A stretch of 49,600 nucleotides of DNA from Streptomyces bambusae (GCF_019400985.1 NZ_WTFF01000016.1:1-49600); one strand, 5' to 3'; shown: positions 14,753-24,156, numbered from the stretch's first letter. Program-made: numbers and translations. The notes: generated by a model not told the origin, from the letters alone.

Positions 14753-17473
14753 TCAGGCGCCCCTGGACCGGCGGGCCACGAGCTTGCCCAACTCCCACAG
14801 GAGCAGCAGCGCGAGGGCGGCCAGCAGCGCCCAGCCGAACTGCCTGGCGTCGATCTCGGTCGTCCCGAGCATACGACGGAACCCGTCCACCTGCGTGACC
14901 AGCACCGCCAGGACGAACTGCGCCAGGGCGACCCAGTTCATCTGCTTGCTGTCGAACGTGGACGTCGTCAGCACCGATTCGGTCTCGTTGCGGCACTCGA
15001 ACGCCGCCACGATCAGGCACAGGGCGAAGGCGGTGAACGCGATCGACTGCCCGGTCCCGACGCTGCCGAACCAGGCCCGGCCGAGCGTGATCAGGCCGAG
15101 CAGGACGACGGTGACCGCCAGCCCGCTCAAGCCGACCGTGACCAGCAGGGGCCGGGTGAGCACCGACTCCCCGCGGGGGCGCGGCCTGCGCCGCATGAGC
15201 CCGGGGCTCTCCCGGTCGAAGCCGAGCGCGAAGCCGAAGGAGGCGTTGACGACAAAGTGGATCCACAGCACCTGCGGCGGCGTGAAGGGCTCGCCGGCGG
15301 CGATGTTCAGGACGGTGGCCCCGAGGAAGGTCAGCACGAACGTGACCAGCAGGAGCAGCACGAACCGGATGTACTTGGTGAGGTTGTCGTAGATCGTCCG
15401 GCCCTGCTCCACGGCGTAGACGATGGTGGCGAAGTTGTCGTCGGAGAGGATCATGCGGCCGGCGTTCTTCGCCACGTCCGTGCCGCTGCCCATGGCGATG
15501 CCGATGTCGGCGGCCTTGATGGCCGGTGCGTCGTTGACGCCGTCCCCGGTCATCGCCACGACCTCGCCCTTCTTCTTGAGCGTGTTCGCGAGCACCACCT
15601 TGTGCTCCGGTGCGACCCGCCCCACCACGCCGATGCCGTCGATGCGGGCGAGCTTCTCCTCCTCGCTCATCGCGGCGAAATCGGCGCCGAGCACGGCCTC
15701 GCCCGGGATGCCGAGCTGCCGTGCGATCGCCGCCCCGGTGGTGACGTCGTCCCCGGTCACCAGGCGGACCCGGATGTGTGCCGCCCGGGCGCTGGCCACC
15801 GCGTCCCCGGCCTCCGCACGGGGCGGATCGACCATGCCGACGAGAGAGGTGATCCGCAGGTCGGTGACGTACGCGAGCAGGTCGGCGTCCGGATCGAAGC
15901 CGGCCGGGTCCAGGTCGCGGGTGGCCGCGGCCATCACCCGGCGCCCCTCGCCGCCCATCCGCGCGGTCTGGGCCTCGGCGCGTTCCCCCAGCTCGGCGTC
16001 CCACGGGACGGTCGCCCCCGCCGCGAGCGCGGTGGACGCCCGGGCCAGGACCGCGGGGGCCGCGCCCTTGACGAAGCAGCGGACGACCTTCCGCCCGGAG
16101 GCGTCGACCGCCGAGTTGAAGGTGGCCATCAGCTTGTAGCCGGGGTCGAACGGCAGGGTGGCGAGCCGGGGGAGCGCCGCCCTGGTGGCGTCGGTGTCCA
16201 GCCCGGCCTTGTGCGCGAGCACCAGCAGCGCGCCCTCGGTGGGATCGCCCACCACCTGGCCGTCGACCAGCTTCGCGTCGCTGGCCACCACGTACGGCAG
16301 GATCGCGTCCTCGATCCCCGCGGCGGACCCGGCGGCGTGGTGGACCTTCCCCTCCAGCCCGTAGCCCGTGCCGGAGACCGTGTACCGGTCGGTGGGGCTC
16401 AGCACTTCGACGGCGGTCATCTGGTTCATCGTCAGGGTGCCGGTCTTGTCCGAGTTGATCGCCGAGGTGAACGCCAGCGTCTCGACCGACGGCAGCTCCT
16501 TCACGATGGCGTTCCGCCTCGCCAGGTTGAGGCTGCCGACGGACAGGATCGCCTGGGTCACCGTCGGCAGAGCCTCGGGGATGGCCGCGATGGCCAGCGA
16601 GACCGCACTGACGAACAGGACGTCCCACGCCTGGCCGCGGCTGCGCCCCAGGGCGAACATCACGATCATGGTCAGACCGGCCGCCCCGGTGATCCACAGC
16701 GTCAGGGTGTCGAGCTCCTTGGTGAGCGGCGGCACCTCCTTCTCGGTGGCCGTGAGCATTCCGGAGATCTTGCCGAGCTCGGTGTCCGCGCCGGTCGCGG
16801 TGACGACGGCGATGCCGCTGCCGTGGGTGACGGGGGTGTTCATGAACGCCGTGTTGGTCCGGTCGCCCGGGGACGACGGGCCGGCCGGCAGGGTGGCGGT
16901 GTCCTTCGCGGCGGGCACGCTCTCACCGGTGAGCGCCGACTCGTCGATCTGCAGGGCGCTGGCCTCGACGAGCCGTCCGTCCGCGGGTACCTGGTCCCCG
17001 GCGGCGAGGAGCACGATGTCGCCGACGACGAGCTGCTCGGCGGGGACCTCCGCCTCCGTGCCGTCCCTGCGCACCCGCGCCGTCGCCTTCATCATCGACT
17101 TCAGCGCGTTCATCGCGCTCTCGGCCTTGCCCTCCTGACGCAGCCCGACGACCGCGTTCAGCAGCGTCAGCACGATCAGCAGGACCGCGGTGGTCCACTC
17201 CCGGATGAGCAGGGAGACGACCGCCGCCGCCACCAGGACGATCTGCATGTAGCTGCGGTACTGCGCGAGGAACCGGCGCCAGGCCGGGGTCTGCTTCTCC
17301 TCCGGCAGCGCGTTCGGGCCGTGCGCGGACAGGAGCTCGGCGGCCCGCGCCGCAGACAGACCGACCGCCGGATCGACGTCGAACGCCGCCACGACCTCCT
17401 CGGGCGTGCGCGTGTGCCAGCCGTCCTCCGCCGGCCGGGGCTGCTCTCCCACGGCATCCGACCCCACCGTCAT
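14753..17473 (-). CDS. P2-type cation-transporting ATPase
   Basis: A 906-aa pump with domains in normal order. An N-terminal cation-ATPase domain is followed by helices M1-M2, then the actuator with LTGES (181-185), M4 with PEALP (299-303), phosphorylation site Asp342 in SDKTGTLT, nucleotide-binding KGAAP and hinge TGDGVNDAP (642-650), and C-terminal helices including the Cation_ATPase_C region. The usual Cys before SDKTG is Asn here, and PEGLP reads PEALP, so ion choice (Ca2+, Mn2+ or Na+/K+) cannot be fixed. The ATG overlaps the PPK2 stop as ATGA and has GGAGG upstream, indicating translational coupling. Confidence 0.94.
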   Translation of the reverse strand: MTVGSDAVGEQPRPAEDGWHTRTPEEVVAAFDVDPAVGLSAARAAELLSAHGPNALPEEKQTPAWRRFLAQYRSYMQIVLVAAAVVSLLIREWTTAVLLIVLTLLNAVVGLRQEGKAESAMNALKSMMKATARVRRDGTEAEVPAEQLVVGDIVLLAAGDQVPADGRLVEASALQIDESALTGESVPAAKDTATLPAGPSSPGDRTNTAFMNTPVTHGSGIAVVTATGADTELGKISGMLTATEKEVPPLTKELDTLTLWITGAAGLTMIVMFALGRSRGQAWDVLFVSAVSLAIAAIPEALPTVTQAILSVGSLNLARRNAIVKELPSVETLAFTSAINSDKTGTLTMNQMTAVEVLSPTDRYTVSGTGYGLEGKVHHAAGSAAGIEDAILPYVVASDAKLVDGQVVGDPTEGALLVLAHKAGLDTDATRAALPRLATLPFDPGYKLMATFNSAVDASGRKVVRCFVKGAAPAVLARASTALAAGATVPWDAELGERAEAQTARMGGEGRRVMAAATRDLDPAGFDPDADLLAYVTDLRITSLVGMVDPPRAEAGDAVASARAAHIRVRLVTGDDVTTGAAIARQLGIPGEAVLGADFAAMSEEEKLARIDGIGVVGRVAPEHKVVLANTLKKKGEVVAMTGDGVNDAPAIKAADIGIAMGSGTDVAKNAGRMILSDDNFATIVYAVEQGRTIYDNLTKYIRFVLLLLVTFVLTFLGATVLNIAAGEPFTPPQVLWIHFVVNASFGFALGFDRESPGLMRRRPRPRGESVLTRPLLVTVGLSGLAVTVVLLGLITLGRAWFGSVGTGQSIAFTAFALCLIVAAFECRNETESVLTTSTFDSKQMNWVALAQFVLAVLVTQVDGFRRMLGTTEIDARQFGWALLAALALLLLWELGKLVARRSRGA

Positions 17474-18513
17474 CGCCCCTTCCTCCGCTTCCCCGCCTTG
17501 CTCCCTTTCCGCTCCTCCTTCCCCTTCCTCCCCTTCTTCCCCTGTTTCCTCTCCTCGGCGGGCGGGGGAGGGGCGGGATGCCGTTCGGCGTACGGATCGG
17601 CCGGGGCCCCGGGCGGGGCCTCCTGCTCCAGCTCCCACTTGGTGATGAGCAGTTCCTTGCGCGCGTCCTCGCCCACCTCGGGGTACTGGGGATCGATGCC
17701 GATCAGGGTGTGCGCGAGGACCGCCGCCGCGCAGATCCGCGCGAACCACTTCTGGTCGGCCGGCACGACGTACCACGGCGCCCACGGGGTACTCGTGGCC
17801 GACAGCATCTCGGAGTACGCCGACTGGTAGTCGTCCCACCGGCGCCGCTCCAGGGCATCGGCCGCGGAGAACTTCCAGTTCTTCTCCGGCAGGTCGATCC
17901 GCTTCAGGAAGCGCGCACGCTGCTCCTCCTTGGACAGGTTCAGGAAGATCTTCACCACCTTGAACCCGTTGTCCGCGAGGTAGCGCTCCCAGTCGTTGAT
18001 CTCCCGGTAGCGCCGCTCCCAGACGTCGGGCCCGCGCGCGTGCTCGGGCAGGTGTTGCCGGACGAGGTTCTCGGGGTGGACCCGTACGACGAGGACCTCC
18101 TCGTAGTGCGAGCGGTTGAAGATGGCGATCTCGCCCCGTGCGGGCAGCCGCTTCACGTAACGCCACAGGTAGTCGTGGTCGAGTTCCTCGGTGGAGGGCA
18201 CCTTGAAGCTGCTGACCCGTACGCCCTGGGGATTGACCCCGCTCATCACGTGGCGGATCGTCCCGTCCTTGCCTCCCGCGTCGAGTGCCTGGAGGCACAG
18301 CACCACGCCGTACGTGTCCTGGGCGGCCAGCCGCTCCTGGTACTCGGCGAGCAGTGCCACCCCGGTCCGCAACAGCTCGACCCCGTCCTGCTTCTTCATA
18401 CCGGCCTCGTACCGGGGGTCGAAGTCCCGGCCCAGGCGCACCTTCGAGCCCGGCTTCACGCGCAGTGGCGCGATGAATTCCGCAATGCGTTCGGCTCTCT
18501 CGTCCGACATCAC
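17470..18513 (-). CDS. ppk2: Polyphosphate kinase 2 family protein (polyP:nucleotide phosphotransferase)
   Basis: A 347-aa PPK2 protein. Walker A is DAGGKDGT (78-85), the lid/Walker B region contains FNRSHYEEVLVVRVHPE (132-148), and LSKEEQRARFLKRIDLPEKNWKF is the conserved C-core. It moves phosphate between inorganic polyphosphate and AMP/ADP-type nucleotides; the subclass is not decidable by eye. Residues beyond about 300 form a Pro-rich then very Lys/Arg-rich tail (GKKGRKGKEERKG), longer than in most PPK2s, perhaps for binding polyP or nucleic acid. It overlaps the ATPase start, so polyP-linked nucleotide supply may be tied to ion pumping. Confidence 0.93.
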   Translation of the reverse strand: MMSDERAERIAEFIAPLRVKPGSKVRLGRDFDPRYEAGMKKQDGVELLRTGVALLAEYQERLAAQDTYGVVLCLQALDAGGKDGTIRHVMSGVNPQGVRVSSFKVPSTEELDHDYLWRYVKRLPARGEIAIFNRSHYEEVLVVRVHPENLVRQHLPEHARGPDVWERRYREINDWERYLADNGFKVVKIFLNLSKEEQRARFLKRIDLPEKNWKFSAADALERRRWDDYQSAYSEMLSATSTPWAPWYVVPADQKWFARICAAAVLAHTLIGIDPQYPEVGEDARKELLITKWELEQEAPPGAPADPYAERHPAPPPPAEERKQGKKGRKGKEERKGSKAGKRRKGR

Positions 18514-18516
18514 CGA

Positions 18517-18831
18517 TCAGCCCTTCTCCGGTCCGGATGCACGACCGGGAGCGGTACGCCGGGCGGTGTCGAGCGCCCTCCGGGACCGGCGTTCGACGAG
18601 GATCGGGACGAACGCCCTGACCCGGGCGTGGTGGAACGCGTCGTACGCGGCCTTGACCGTCACTTCGACGGCGGCCGCGTCGACCGAGGGATAGGCGGCG
18701 ACCAGCCGCACCACGATGTCCCGGAGGGACGTGAGTTCCTCCTGCGGTGCTTCCTCCGGCGGTACGTCGTCCTGAGGTGCGTCGTCCTGCGGTCCGGGCG
18801 GCGGCGGGTCGCGGGACGTCACGGTTTCCAT
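18517..18831 (-). CDS. Small three-helix-bundle domain protein
   Basis: A 104-aa protein. An acidic Pro-rich head (GPQDDAPQDDVPPEEAPQEE) is followed by a helical domain, VVRLVAAYPSVDAAAVEVTVKAAYDAFHHARVRAFVPILVERRSR in outline. This matches the actinobacterial three-helix-bundle dimerisation family, whose function is unknown. GGAGG 9 bases before the ATG at 18831 fixes the start, although the frame stays open to 18915. It is the first gene of the PPK2-ATPase-SulP run and ends 3 bp before PPK2, so it may be an accessory of that module. Confidence 0.75.
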   Translation of the reverse strand: METVTSRDPPPPGPQDDAPQDDVPPEEAPQEELTSLRDIVVRLVAAYPSVDAAAVEVTVKAAYDAFHHARVRAFVPILVERRSRRALDTARRTAPGRASGPEKG

Positions 18832-18970
18832 GGCCCACGACCTCCAGACCCCAGAACCGCACGCCTCGCATCGCGCAGCGGTGCCATTGCAGTCATTCTC
18901 TGCTCGACGTGACAAGATCGCCCCCCGAAGCCGGGCGCCGGGGACAGCCGGCGCCCGGCGGCGGGAACCG

Positions 18971-19870
18971 CTAGCGCAGCGTCACCCACTTGTCGGCGCT
19001 CACGGTGACGTACGTGCCGAGGTCGGGGTCGGTGGTCGAGGCGTTGCCGAAGACCTTGAGCCGCTCGGACTTGATGAACGGCGTGTTCGTCTCGGGGGTG
19101 TGCACCTGGACGGGGGCCTGCCACGCGACGGTCTTGCCCGTGACGCAGTTCACCTCCGTACGGAAGAAGCCCTGGACGAACTTGGGCTGCTCCTGGCTGG
19201 CGGAGCCGCCGACCGAGATCTTCACCGGCTTGGTGCAGGTGACCGTGCCGCTCAGCGTGGCCTGGCCGGTCTTGGACAGCCGGCCGTGGCCGCCCACGGC
19301 CATGCCCAGGGCGACCGGCTTCGGCGGGGTGACGTCGTTGGCCATCAGGTAGCCCTTGAGCACGCTGCGGTCGTCGCAGTCCTGCTCGTAGGAGAGGTTG
19401 ATCTTCTTGACGGCCGAGCCCTCGCCGAAGACCAGCTCGCTGATGCTGAACCGGCCCGTGAGGGTGGCGCAGCCGCCGTAGTAGCCGTTGACGAACATGC
19501 TGGGCCGGTCGAGGACGGTACCCGGCATCTCCGGGGTCTTCACCGCGTTCTCGTACGTGCCGACCGCCAGCGCCTGCCCGGCGGGTGCGGCCAGGTCCAT
19601 GGTCCAGGAATCGCCGGGGCGGGTGATGGTGACCCGCAGGGCGCGGTGGTCGGCGGAGGCCGTCACGTCGATCGTGTCGCCCTGGCCGGGCCCGTACCAG
19701 CGCGCCTGGTCGTCGAAGCCGTCGCCCTGGCCCCCGGCCCAGTTGAACTCGCCCTGCGGCATCTCCGCGGCCTGGGCCGTACCGACGGCGACCGCCGGGA
19801 GCGCGAGAGCGGCGGCGGCGAGCACGGCGGCCGCACGGGCGACGGCGCGAGCGGGCATGCGGAATTTCAC
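18971..19870 (-). CDS. Secreted protein of unknown function
   Basis: A 299-aa protein starting VKFRMPARAVARAA with a hydrophobic core and an Ala-x-Ala cleavage region (VGTAQAAE), so it is Sec-exported. The mature part is rich in strands and carries four Cys-containing loops (GGCATL, EQDCDD, TCTKP, NCVTG), suggesting disulfides and a beta-sandwich. It has no catalytic motif I recognise. GGGGGGA precedes the GTG at 19870; an in-frame ATG four codons later is possible. It is divergent from the monooxygenase at 20158 across 287 bp, which includes a TATAGT (-10-like) at 20121 for the other strand. Confidence 0.75.
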   Translation of the reverse strand: MKFRMPARAVARAAAVLAAAALALPAVAVGTAQAAEMPQGEFNWAGGQGDGFDDQARWYGPGQGDTIDVTASADHRALRVTITRPGDSWTMDLAAPAGQALAVGTYENAVKTPEMPGTVLDRPSMFVNGYYGGCATLTGRFSISELVFGEGSAVKKINLSYEQDCDDRSVLKGYLMANDVTPPKPVALGMAVGGHGRLSKTGQATLSGTVTCTKPVKISVGGSASQEQPKFVQGFFRTEVNCVTGKTVAWQAPVQVHTPETNTPFIKSERLKVFGNASTTDPDLGTYVTVSADKWVTLR

Positions 19871-20157
19871 TGTGTGTCCCCCCGGGATGAACAGAAGATC
19901 GAAAGCGATCAGGGCGAGTCTGCAACAGGGGTACGCCGAGAGCAACAGATAGGCGTCCCACGGCGATTCGCGGTGCGGGACCCGCGCGCGTCGATGGTGT
20001 GCCGGATCGCCGGGTGTCCCCGGAGCGCCGCCGGCTACGGGCGCACCCCGCCCCGCCCGCGGCGCTCCGCCGGGCCCTCGCGCTGCCGGGAATACGTCGG
20101 CGGTACCTCCCGTTCCCAGGTATAGTTGAATCGTAAACAATCTTGGGAAGGGGAGCC

Positions 20158-21258
20158 ATGCAGTTCGGGATCTTCACCGTCGGCGACGTCACGCCCGATC
20201 CGACGACCGGACGTGCGCCCAGCGAGCACGAGCGGATCAAGGCGATGCTCGCCATCGCGCAGAAGGCCGAGGAGGTCGGCCTCGACGTCTTCGCCACCGG
20301 CGAGCACCACAACCCCCCGTTCGTCCCCTCCTCACCGACGACGATGCTCGGCTACATCGCCGCGCGCACCGAGAACCTGATCCTGTCCACGTCGACGACA
20401 CTGATCACCACGAACGACCCGGTGAAGATCGCCGAGGACTTCGCGATGCTCCAGCACGTCGCGGACGGCCGCGTCGACCTGATGACGGGCCGCGGCAACA
20501 CCGGTCCGGTCTACCCCTGGTTCGGCAAGGACATCCGCGACGGCATCGACCTGGCCATCGAGAACTACGCGCTGCTGCGCCGGCTGTGGGACGAGGACGT
20601 CGTCACCTGGAAGGGCAAGTTCCGCACGCCGCTGCAGTCCTTCACCTCCACGCCGCGCCCGCTGGACGGCGTCGCGCCCTTCGTCTGGCACGGCTCCATC
20701 CGCTCGCCGGAGATCGCCGAGCAGGCCGCGTACTACGGCGACGGCTTCTTCCACAACAACATCTTCTGGCCGGCCTCCCACACCGAGCAGATGGTGAACC
20801 TGTACCGGCAGCGCTACGCCCACTACGGCCACGGCACCCCCGAGCAGGCCATCGTCGGGCTCGGCGGCCAGGTGTTCATGCGCAAGAACTCGCAGGACGC
20901 CGTCCGCGAGTTCCGCCCGTACTTCGACAACGCGCCGGTGTACGGCCACGGCCCGTCCCTGGAGGAGTTCACCTCCCAGACGCCGCTGACGGTCGGCTCA
21001 CCGCAGCAGGTCATCGAGCGGACCCTGTCCTTCCGAGACTACGCCGGCGACTACCAGCGCCAGCTGTTCCTGATGGACCACGCGGGCCTGCCCCTGAAGA
21101 CGGTCCTGGAGCAGCTCGACCTCCTCGGCGAAGAGGTCGTACCGGTCCTCCGCAAGGAGTTCGCCGGCCTCCGGCCGGCCGGCGTACCGGACGCGCCCAC
21201 GCACCCGGCCCGCGTAGCGGCCGCCCAGGAGACCTCGACGGAAGGAACGCAGGCATGA
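20158..21258 (+). CDS. LLM-class flavin-dependent oxidoreductase (CE1758-like luciferase-type monooxygenase)
   Basis: A 366-aa bacterial luciferase-like TIM barrel. FTVGDVTPDP opens the barrel; FATGEHHNPPFVPSSP has the EHH typical of this subfamily; ADGRVDLMTGRGNT and VWHGSIRSPEIAEQAA are FMN- and substrate-side loops. It uses FMNH2 and O2 to oxidise an unknown organic substrate. AAGGGGAGCC precedes the ATG at 20158. Its stop overlaps the start of the FMN reductase (ATGA), which supplies reduced flavin, so the two form a two-component system. Confidence 0.93.
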   Translation: MQFGIFTVGDVTPDPTTGRAPSEHERIKAMLAIAQKAEEVGLDVFATGEHHNPPFVPSSPTTMLGYIAARTENLILSTSTTLITTNDPVKIAEDFAMLQHVADGRVDLMTGRGNTGPVYPWFGKDIRDGIDLAIENYALLRRLWDEDVVTWKGKFRTPLQSFTSTPRPLDGVAPFVWHGSIRSPEIAEQAAYYGDGFFHNNIFWPASHTEQMVNLYRQRYAHYGHGTPEQAIVGLGGQVFMRKNSQDAVREFRPYFDNAPVYGHGPSLEEFTSQTPLTVGSPQQVIERTLSFRDYAGDYQRQLFLMDHAGLPLKTVLEQLDLLGEEVVPVLRKEFAGLRPAGVPDAPTHPARVAAAQETSTEGTQA

Positions 21259-21956
21259 AGCTCGTCGTCGTATCGGCGGGGCTGAGCACGCCCTCCTCGA
21301 CCCGCCTGCTCGCCGACCGCCTCTCGGCGGCGACACTGCGCCACGTGGACGCCGAGCCCGAGGTGATCGAACTGCGCGGCCTGGCAACGGACATCGCCCA
21401 GCACTTCGTCACCGGCTTCCCGTCCGCCCGACTGGCCGCCGCGCTCGACGCGGTGGCGGCGGCGGACGGCCTGATCGCCGTGACGCCGGTGTTCGCGGGC
21501 TCCTACAGCGGACTGTTCAAGTCGTTCTTCGACGTCATCGACAAGGACGCCCTGACGGGCAAGCCGGTGCTCGTCGGCGCGACCGGCGGCACGGCCCGGC
21601 ACTCCCTGGCCACCGAACACGCTCTGCGCCCGTTGTTCACCTACCTGCGCGCGCTCGTCCTGCCGACCGCCGTGTACGCGGCCGCGGAGGACTGGGGCGA
21701 GGACGGGCTGGCGCAGCGGATCACCCGTGCGGGCGCGGAACTGGCACGCTTCATGGCGCCCGCCACGGTGCCCGCAGGCCGGGGCTTCGGCTCGGACGCG
21801 GGCCCGGCCGCCGGCCCGGGGCCCGGCCCGGACGTCGACACCGCCGCCGCGATCGCACCCCGTTCGCTGACCGGAGCGATCACTTCGGTGGACCCGGCGG
21901 ACGGCTTCGAGGTGGTGCCGTTCGAACAACGGCTGGCCGCGCTACGCGCCGAGTAG
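21255..21956 (+). CDS. NAD(P)H-dependent FMN reductase (CE1759-like)
   Basis: A 233-aa flavodoxin-fold protein. VVVSAGLSTPSSTRLLADRL binds the FMN phosphate, VTPVFAGSYSGLFKSFFDVID is the second flavin loop, and LVGATGGTARHSL the third. A Gly/Pro-rich linker (GPAAGPGPGP) leads to a short C-terminal tail. The start overlaps the monooxygenase stop by 4 bases, so translation is coupled and the product should feed FMNH2 to that enzyme. Confidence 0.92.
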   Translation: MKLVVVSAGLSTPSSTRLLADRLSAATLRHVDAEPEVIELRGLATDIAQHFVTGFPSARLAAALDAVAAADGLIAVTPVFAGSYSGLFKSFFDVIDKDALTGKPVLVGATGGTARHSLATEHALRPLFTYLRALVLPTAVYAAAEDWGEDGLAQRITRAGAELARFMAPATVPAGRGFGSDAGPAAGPGPGPDVDTAAAIAPRSLTGAITSVDPADGFEVVPFEQRLAALRAE

Positions 21957-22254
21957 CCGGGCCGGGGCCGGGCCGACGTCCTCGGGGAGGCGGGCGGGAG
22001 CCCCGGTCAGCCGGCGCCGCAGCAAGCCGGGTGCCGGCACCGAGCCCCGAGGGCGCGAACGGCGGGCCCGGCGCACGGTGGCCGGGGCAGAGCAGGGTCG
22101 GTCCGCACGAACCAGCGGGCGAGTACGTCGTCGCCGACGAGCCGGCGCGCCTGCTCCAGGGCTTCCACCGGCCGCGGTCCGCCCTCGGCGTGCCGGGCCG
22201 CCGCCTGGCCTGGCGGGGAAGGTCGCAAGGTACTTCCCCGTGCCCCGACTCGAG
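21957..22254. other. Intergenic stretch after the FMN reductase
   Basis: No convincing gene. A hairpin, GGGGAAG (22215-22221) with CTTCCCC (22233-22239), is the only clear structure. A minus-strand frame over 22007-22228 reads EALEQARRLVGDDVLARWF, which looks like real coding sequence but has no good start, so it may be a gene remnant. Confidence 0.4.
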
Positions 22255-22458
22255 ATGTCCGACCTGGTTCTTCCAGGCCCAGGCCGTTTCACCGGCGCAG
22301 GCCTTCTGCCACTTCGGCTGCTGCGCCCGCTCGCCGTCACCGCCGCGTGCCTCGGCGCCCTCCTCAACGGCGGCGGATGGCCGCCGGCCCTCCTGGTCGG
22401 CACGACCGCAGGAGCCGCCGTGCTGTGCGTGGAACCTGCCGTACACCGCCGCTGGTAA
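22255..22458 (+). CDS. Possible small membrane protein (67 aa)
   Basis: From the ATG at 22255 the frame gives a polar start and two hydrophobic stretches (LLRPLAVTAACLGALL and PPALLVGTTAGAAVLCV), ending in a basic tail. Third-position GC is high in the second half. No good RBS is seen, and the frame continues upstream without a clear start. It may instead be the remains of a longer gene. Confidence 0.33.
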   Translation: MSDLVLPGPGRFTGAGLLPLRLLRPLAVTAACLGALLNGGGWPPALLVGTTAGAAVLCVEPAVHRRW

Positions 22459-22561
22459 CGCCACGTGCTGTAGCCCCCTTCCTCCGCGAGGGAGGGGACC
22501 ACCGGGCGCGGTGGGGTCCTTGCCCGACATCCCCGCCTGTCTCCGGCCGCCCGGGAAGGCG

Positions 22562-22945
22562 TCAGCGGGTGAAGCCGGCGACAGCGGCGTGTGCGGTGAC
22601 GTCGGCGTCGCCGAGGAGGGAGGCCTTGGCGCGGAGGCGGTCCATGGCCGCGGGGGACGGCTCTCCGTACACGTCGATGGACCGCATGCGGATCAGTGGG
22701 ACGAAGGCGCGGAACTTGGGCCCGCCGAGTTCGAGATGGAGCTCCAGCGAGGCCGCGTCGGGATGGACAGCCACCACCGACATGGTGGACCCGGCCTCGT
22801 CGACGTAGAAGTGGTAGGCAAGCAGTTGCGGCTCCGCCGCCTCGACGAAGGCCGCCAGCTCGAGCATGGCGGCCTTCACGTCGTCGAGCCGGCCCGGCAG
22901 GATGTCCGAGCGGTCGACGTAGTAGATCTTGTGCAGCAGCGCCAT
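22562..22945 (-). CDS. Conserved hypothetical protein, possible dimeric alpha/beta-barrel (ABM-like)
   Basis: A 127-aa protein starting MALLHKIYYVDRSDILPGRLDDVKAAM. The ferredoxin-like pattern (strand, helix with ELAAFVEAAEPQLLAYHFYVDE, strand TMSVVAVHPD, helix SLELHLEL) resembles antibiotic-biosynthesis-monooxygenase and NIPSNAP-type folds. No catalytic residue can be named. The ATG at 22945 follows directly on the domain start. It is a single gene, transcribed away from the S41 peptidase with no obvious partner. Confidence 0.65.
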   Translation of the reverse strand: MALLHKIYYVDRSDILPGRLDDVKAAMLELAAFVEAAEPQLLAYHFYVDEAGSTMSVVAVHPDAASLELHLELGGPKFRAFVPLIRMRSIDVYGEPSPAAMDRLRAKASLLGDADVTAHAAVAGFTR

Positions 22946-23112
22946 GCCCCGACGCTAGCGGGCCGCCGGGCCCGGCCCCGCACGACGCGCCCGGGCACCG
23001 TCCACCGGCCTCGACAGCGAGACCCACAACCGCCGCCACAAGGCCGAGCGCACGACCGGCCGGCCCAAGACCTCCCTGGCCCCGCCACCCACGCACAACG
23101 ACCGACTGGAAG

Positions 23113-24156
23113 TCATTGACATGCTGGCTGTTCGAGCAGCCAGTTCTGCGCTGCTCGCAGCCCCTGATCGGCGTCGGTGCCCCGGAGTCCTACGGCGGGG
23201 ACGCTCTCGTCAGGAGGTATCGCCGCGTCATAACTGCGGCCGGTACGGTCGGCATCCTTGGCTTCTGTGAGCACCAGCAAGGCACCGTCGGGCAGGCGAT
23301 GGGTCGTGTTCCCTGTGGGGACGCCCGAGGTCGCTTCGCCGAAGGACCGCGTCTGCGGCCGGCCCCGGAAGGCAACCACCACTGCCTCGCCGGCGCTGGC
23401 CGTCCCGCCGTCGGTCAGAACTGCGACCGGAACGTGGGGGAGAGCTGCAGGAGCACTGAGTCCGCTGTCGCCGTATGTCCTCCTTGAGCCGTTCTCGTGC
23501 GGGACGCCGTCCCGGATCGTCCACGGATACGTCATGGCGTCGGCATCGACGAACATGCCGACCGTTCCCTCCCCGAGGACGGGGCCTACGACGGCGAGCA
23601 TCGGCCACATGTTCCCGCCGTGGTTGCCGCGAACGTCGACGACCCAGCCGCAGGCCCTCGACAGCCCGCCCTCCTTCACCGCCTCGCGTCCTTGCCGTAT
23701 GTACCGCTCGTACGTCGAGTCAGTACCCTGAACTGCGGGGAGCGAGAGATACCCGACGTGATGTCCCAGCGAGCGGCCCTCCGGGCCTTGAGGGGAAGAG
23801 ACCGAAGCCGCAGCGTCCCTCACCTGCTCGGGCTCGAGCAAGCGGCTGTGTCCGTAGCCGACTGTTTGAAGGGCGAAGCGGATCGCGTCGTAGACGTCTG
23901 CAGGCTTCCGCGCACCTTGAGCCTGCCAAAACGCCAGTCGGCGTACCAGATCCCAATCGACCTGGTGGCGCAGAAGCGCGTTCCTCTCCATGATGTCCAG
24001 GGCCTGCGACAGATAACTCCGGGCATCGGCCGACATGGCCCCCGCCGGCACGTCCGAACGGTCCGTGCGCCCTGCCCCTGCGACGAGACCCAGGAGCAGC
24101 ACGGCGCAGGCAGCCGACCGGAGCAGTCGTCCGCCCCTCACCCGTCCCCCCAGCAC
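23113..24156 (-). CDS. S41 family (CtpA/tricorn-like) secreted peptidase
   Basis: A 347-aa protein. A basic start and hydrophobic segment (SAACAVLLLGLVAGAG) form a signal peptide or anchor. The catalytic domain has VGYGHSRLLEP (conserved His103), WVVDVRGNHGGNM (the S41 glycine-rich strand) and DGGTASAGEA with the likely nucleophile Ser254. No PDZ domain is visible, so this is the short IRBP/tricorn-core type. Its substrate is probably an extracytoplasmic protein tail. The GTG at 24156 has only a weak RBS. It lies 75 bp downstream of the UDG-ART gene on the same strand; a link to that system is not supported. Confidence 0.85.
   Translation of the reverse strand: MLGGRVRGGRLLRSAACAVLLLGLVAGAGRTDRSDVPAGAMSADARSYLSQALDIMERNALLRHQVDWDLVRRLAFWQAQGARKPADVYDAIRFALQTVGYGHSRLLEPEQVRDAAASVSSPQGPEGRSLGHHVGYLSLPAVQGTDSTYERYIRQGREAVKEGGLSRACGWVVDVRGNHGGNMWPMLAVVGPVLGEGTVGMFVDADAMTYPWTIRDGVPHENGSRRTYGDSGLSAPAALPHVPVAVLTDGGTASAGEAVVVAFRGRPQTRSFGEATSGVPTGNTTHRLPDGALLVLTEAKDADRTGRSYDAAIPPDESVPAVGLRGTDADQGLRAAQNWLLEQPACQ

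Noticed and set aside
12809..17830. A 1673-aa plus-strand open frame
   Set aside because: It runs antisense to the SulP, P-type ATPase and PPK2 genes, whose motifs are complete. Its composition (Gly/Arg/His/Gln-rich, no domains) is that of a high-GC shadow frame.
22946..23112. Frame reading DSETHNRRHKAERTTGRPK as a gene remnant
   Set aside because: Short, no recognisable family and no start; not strong enough to list.
23113..24156. S41 peptidase as a third member of the UNG-ART module
   Set aside because: It has its own start region and a signal peptide, and acts outside the membrane; 75 bp of spacing and same strand alone do not support a link.
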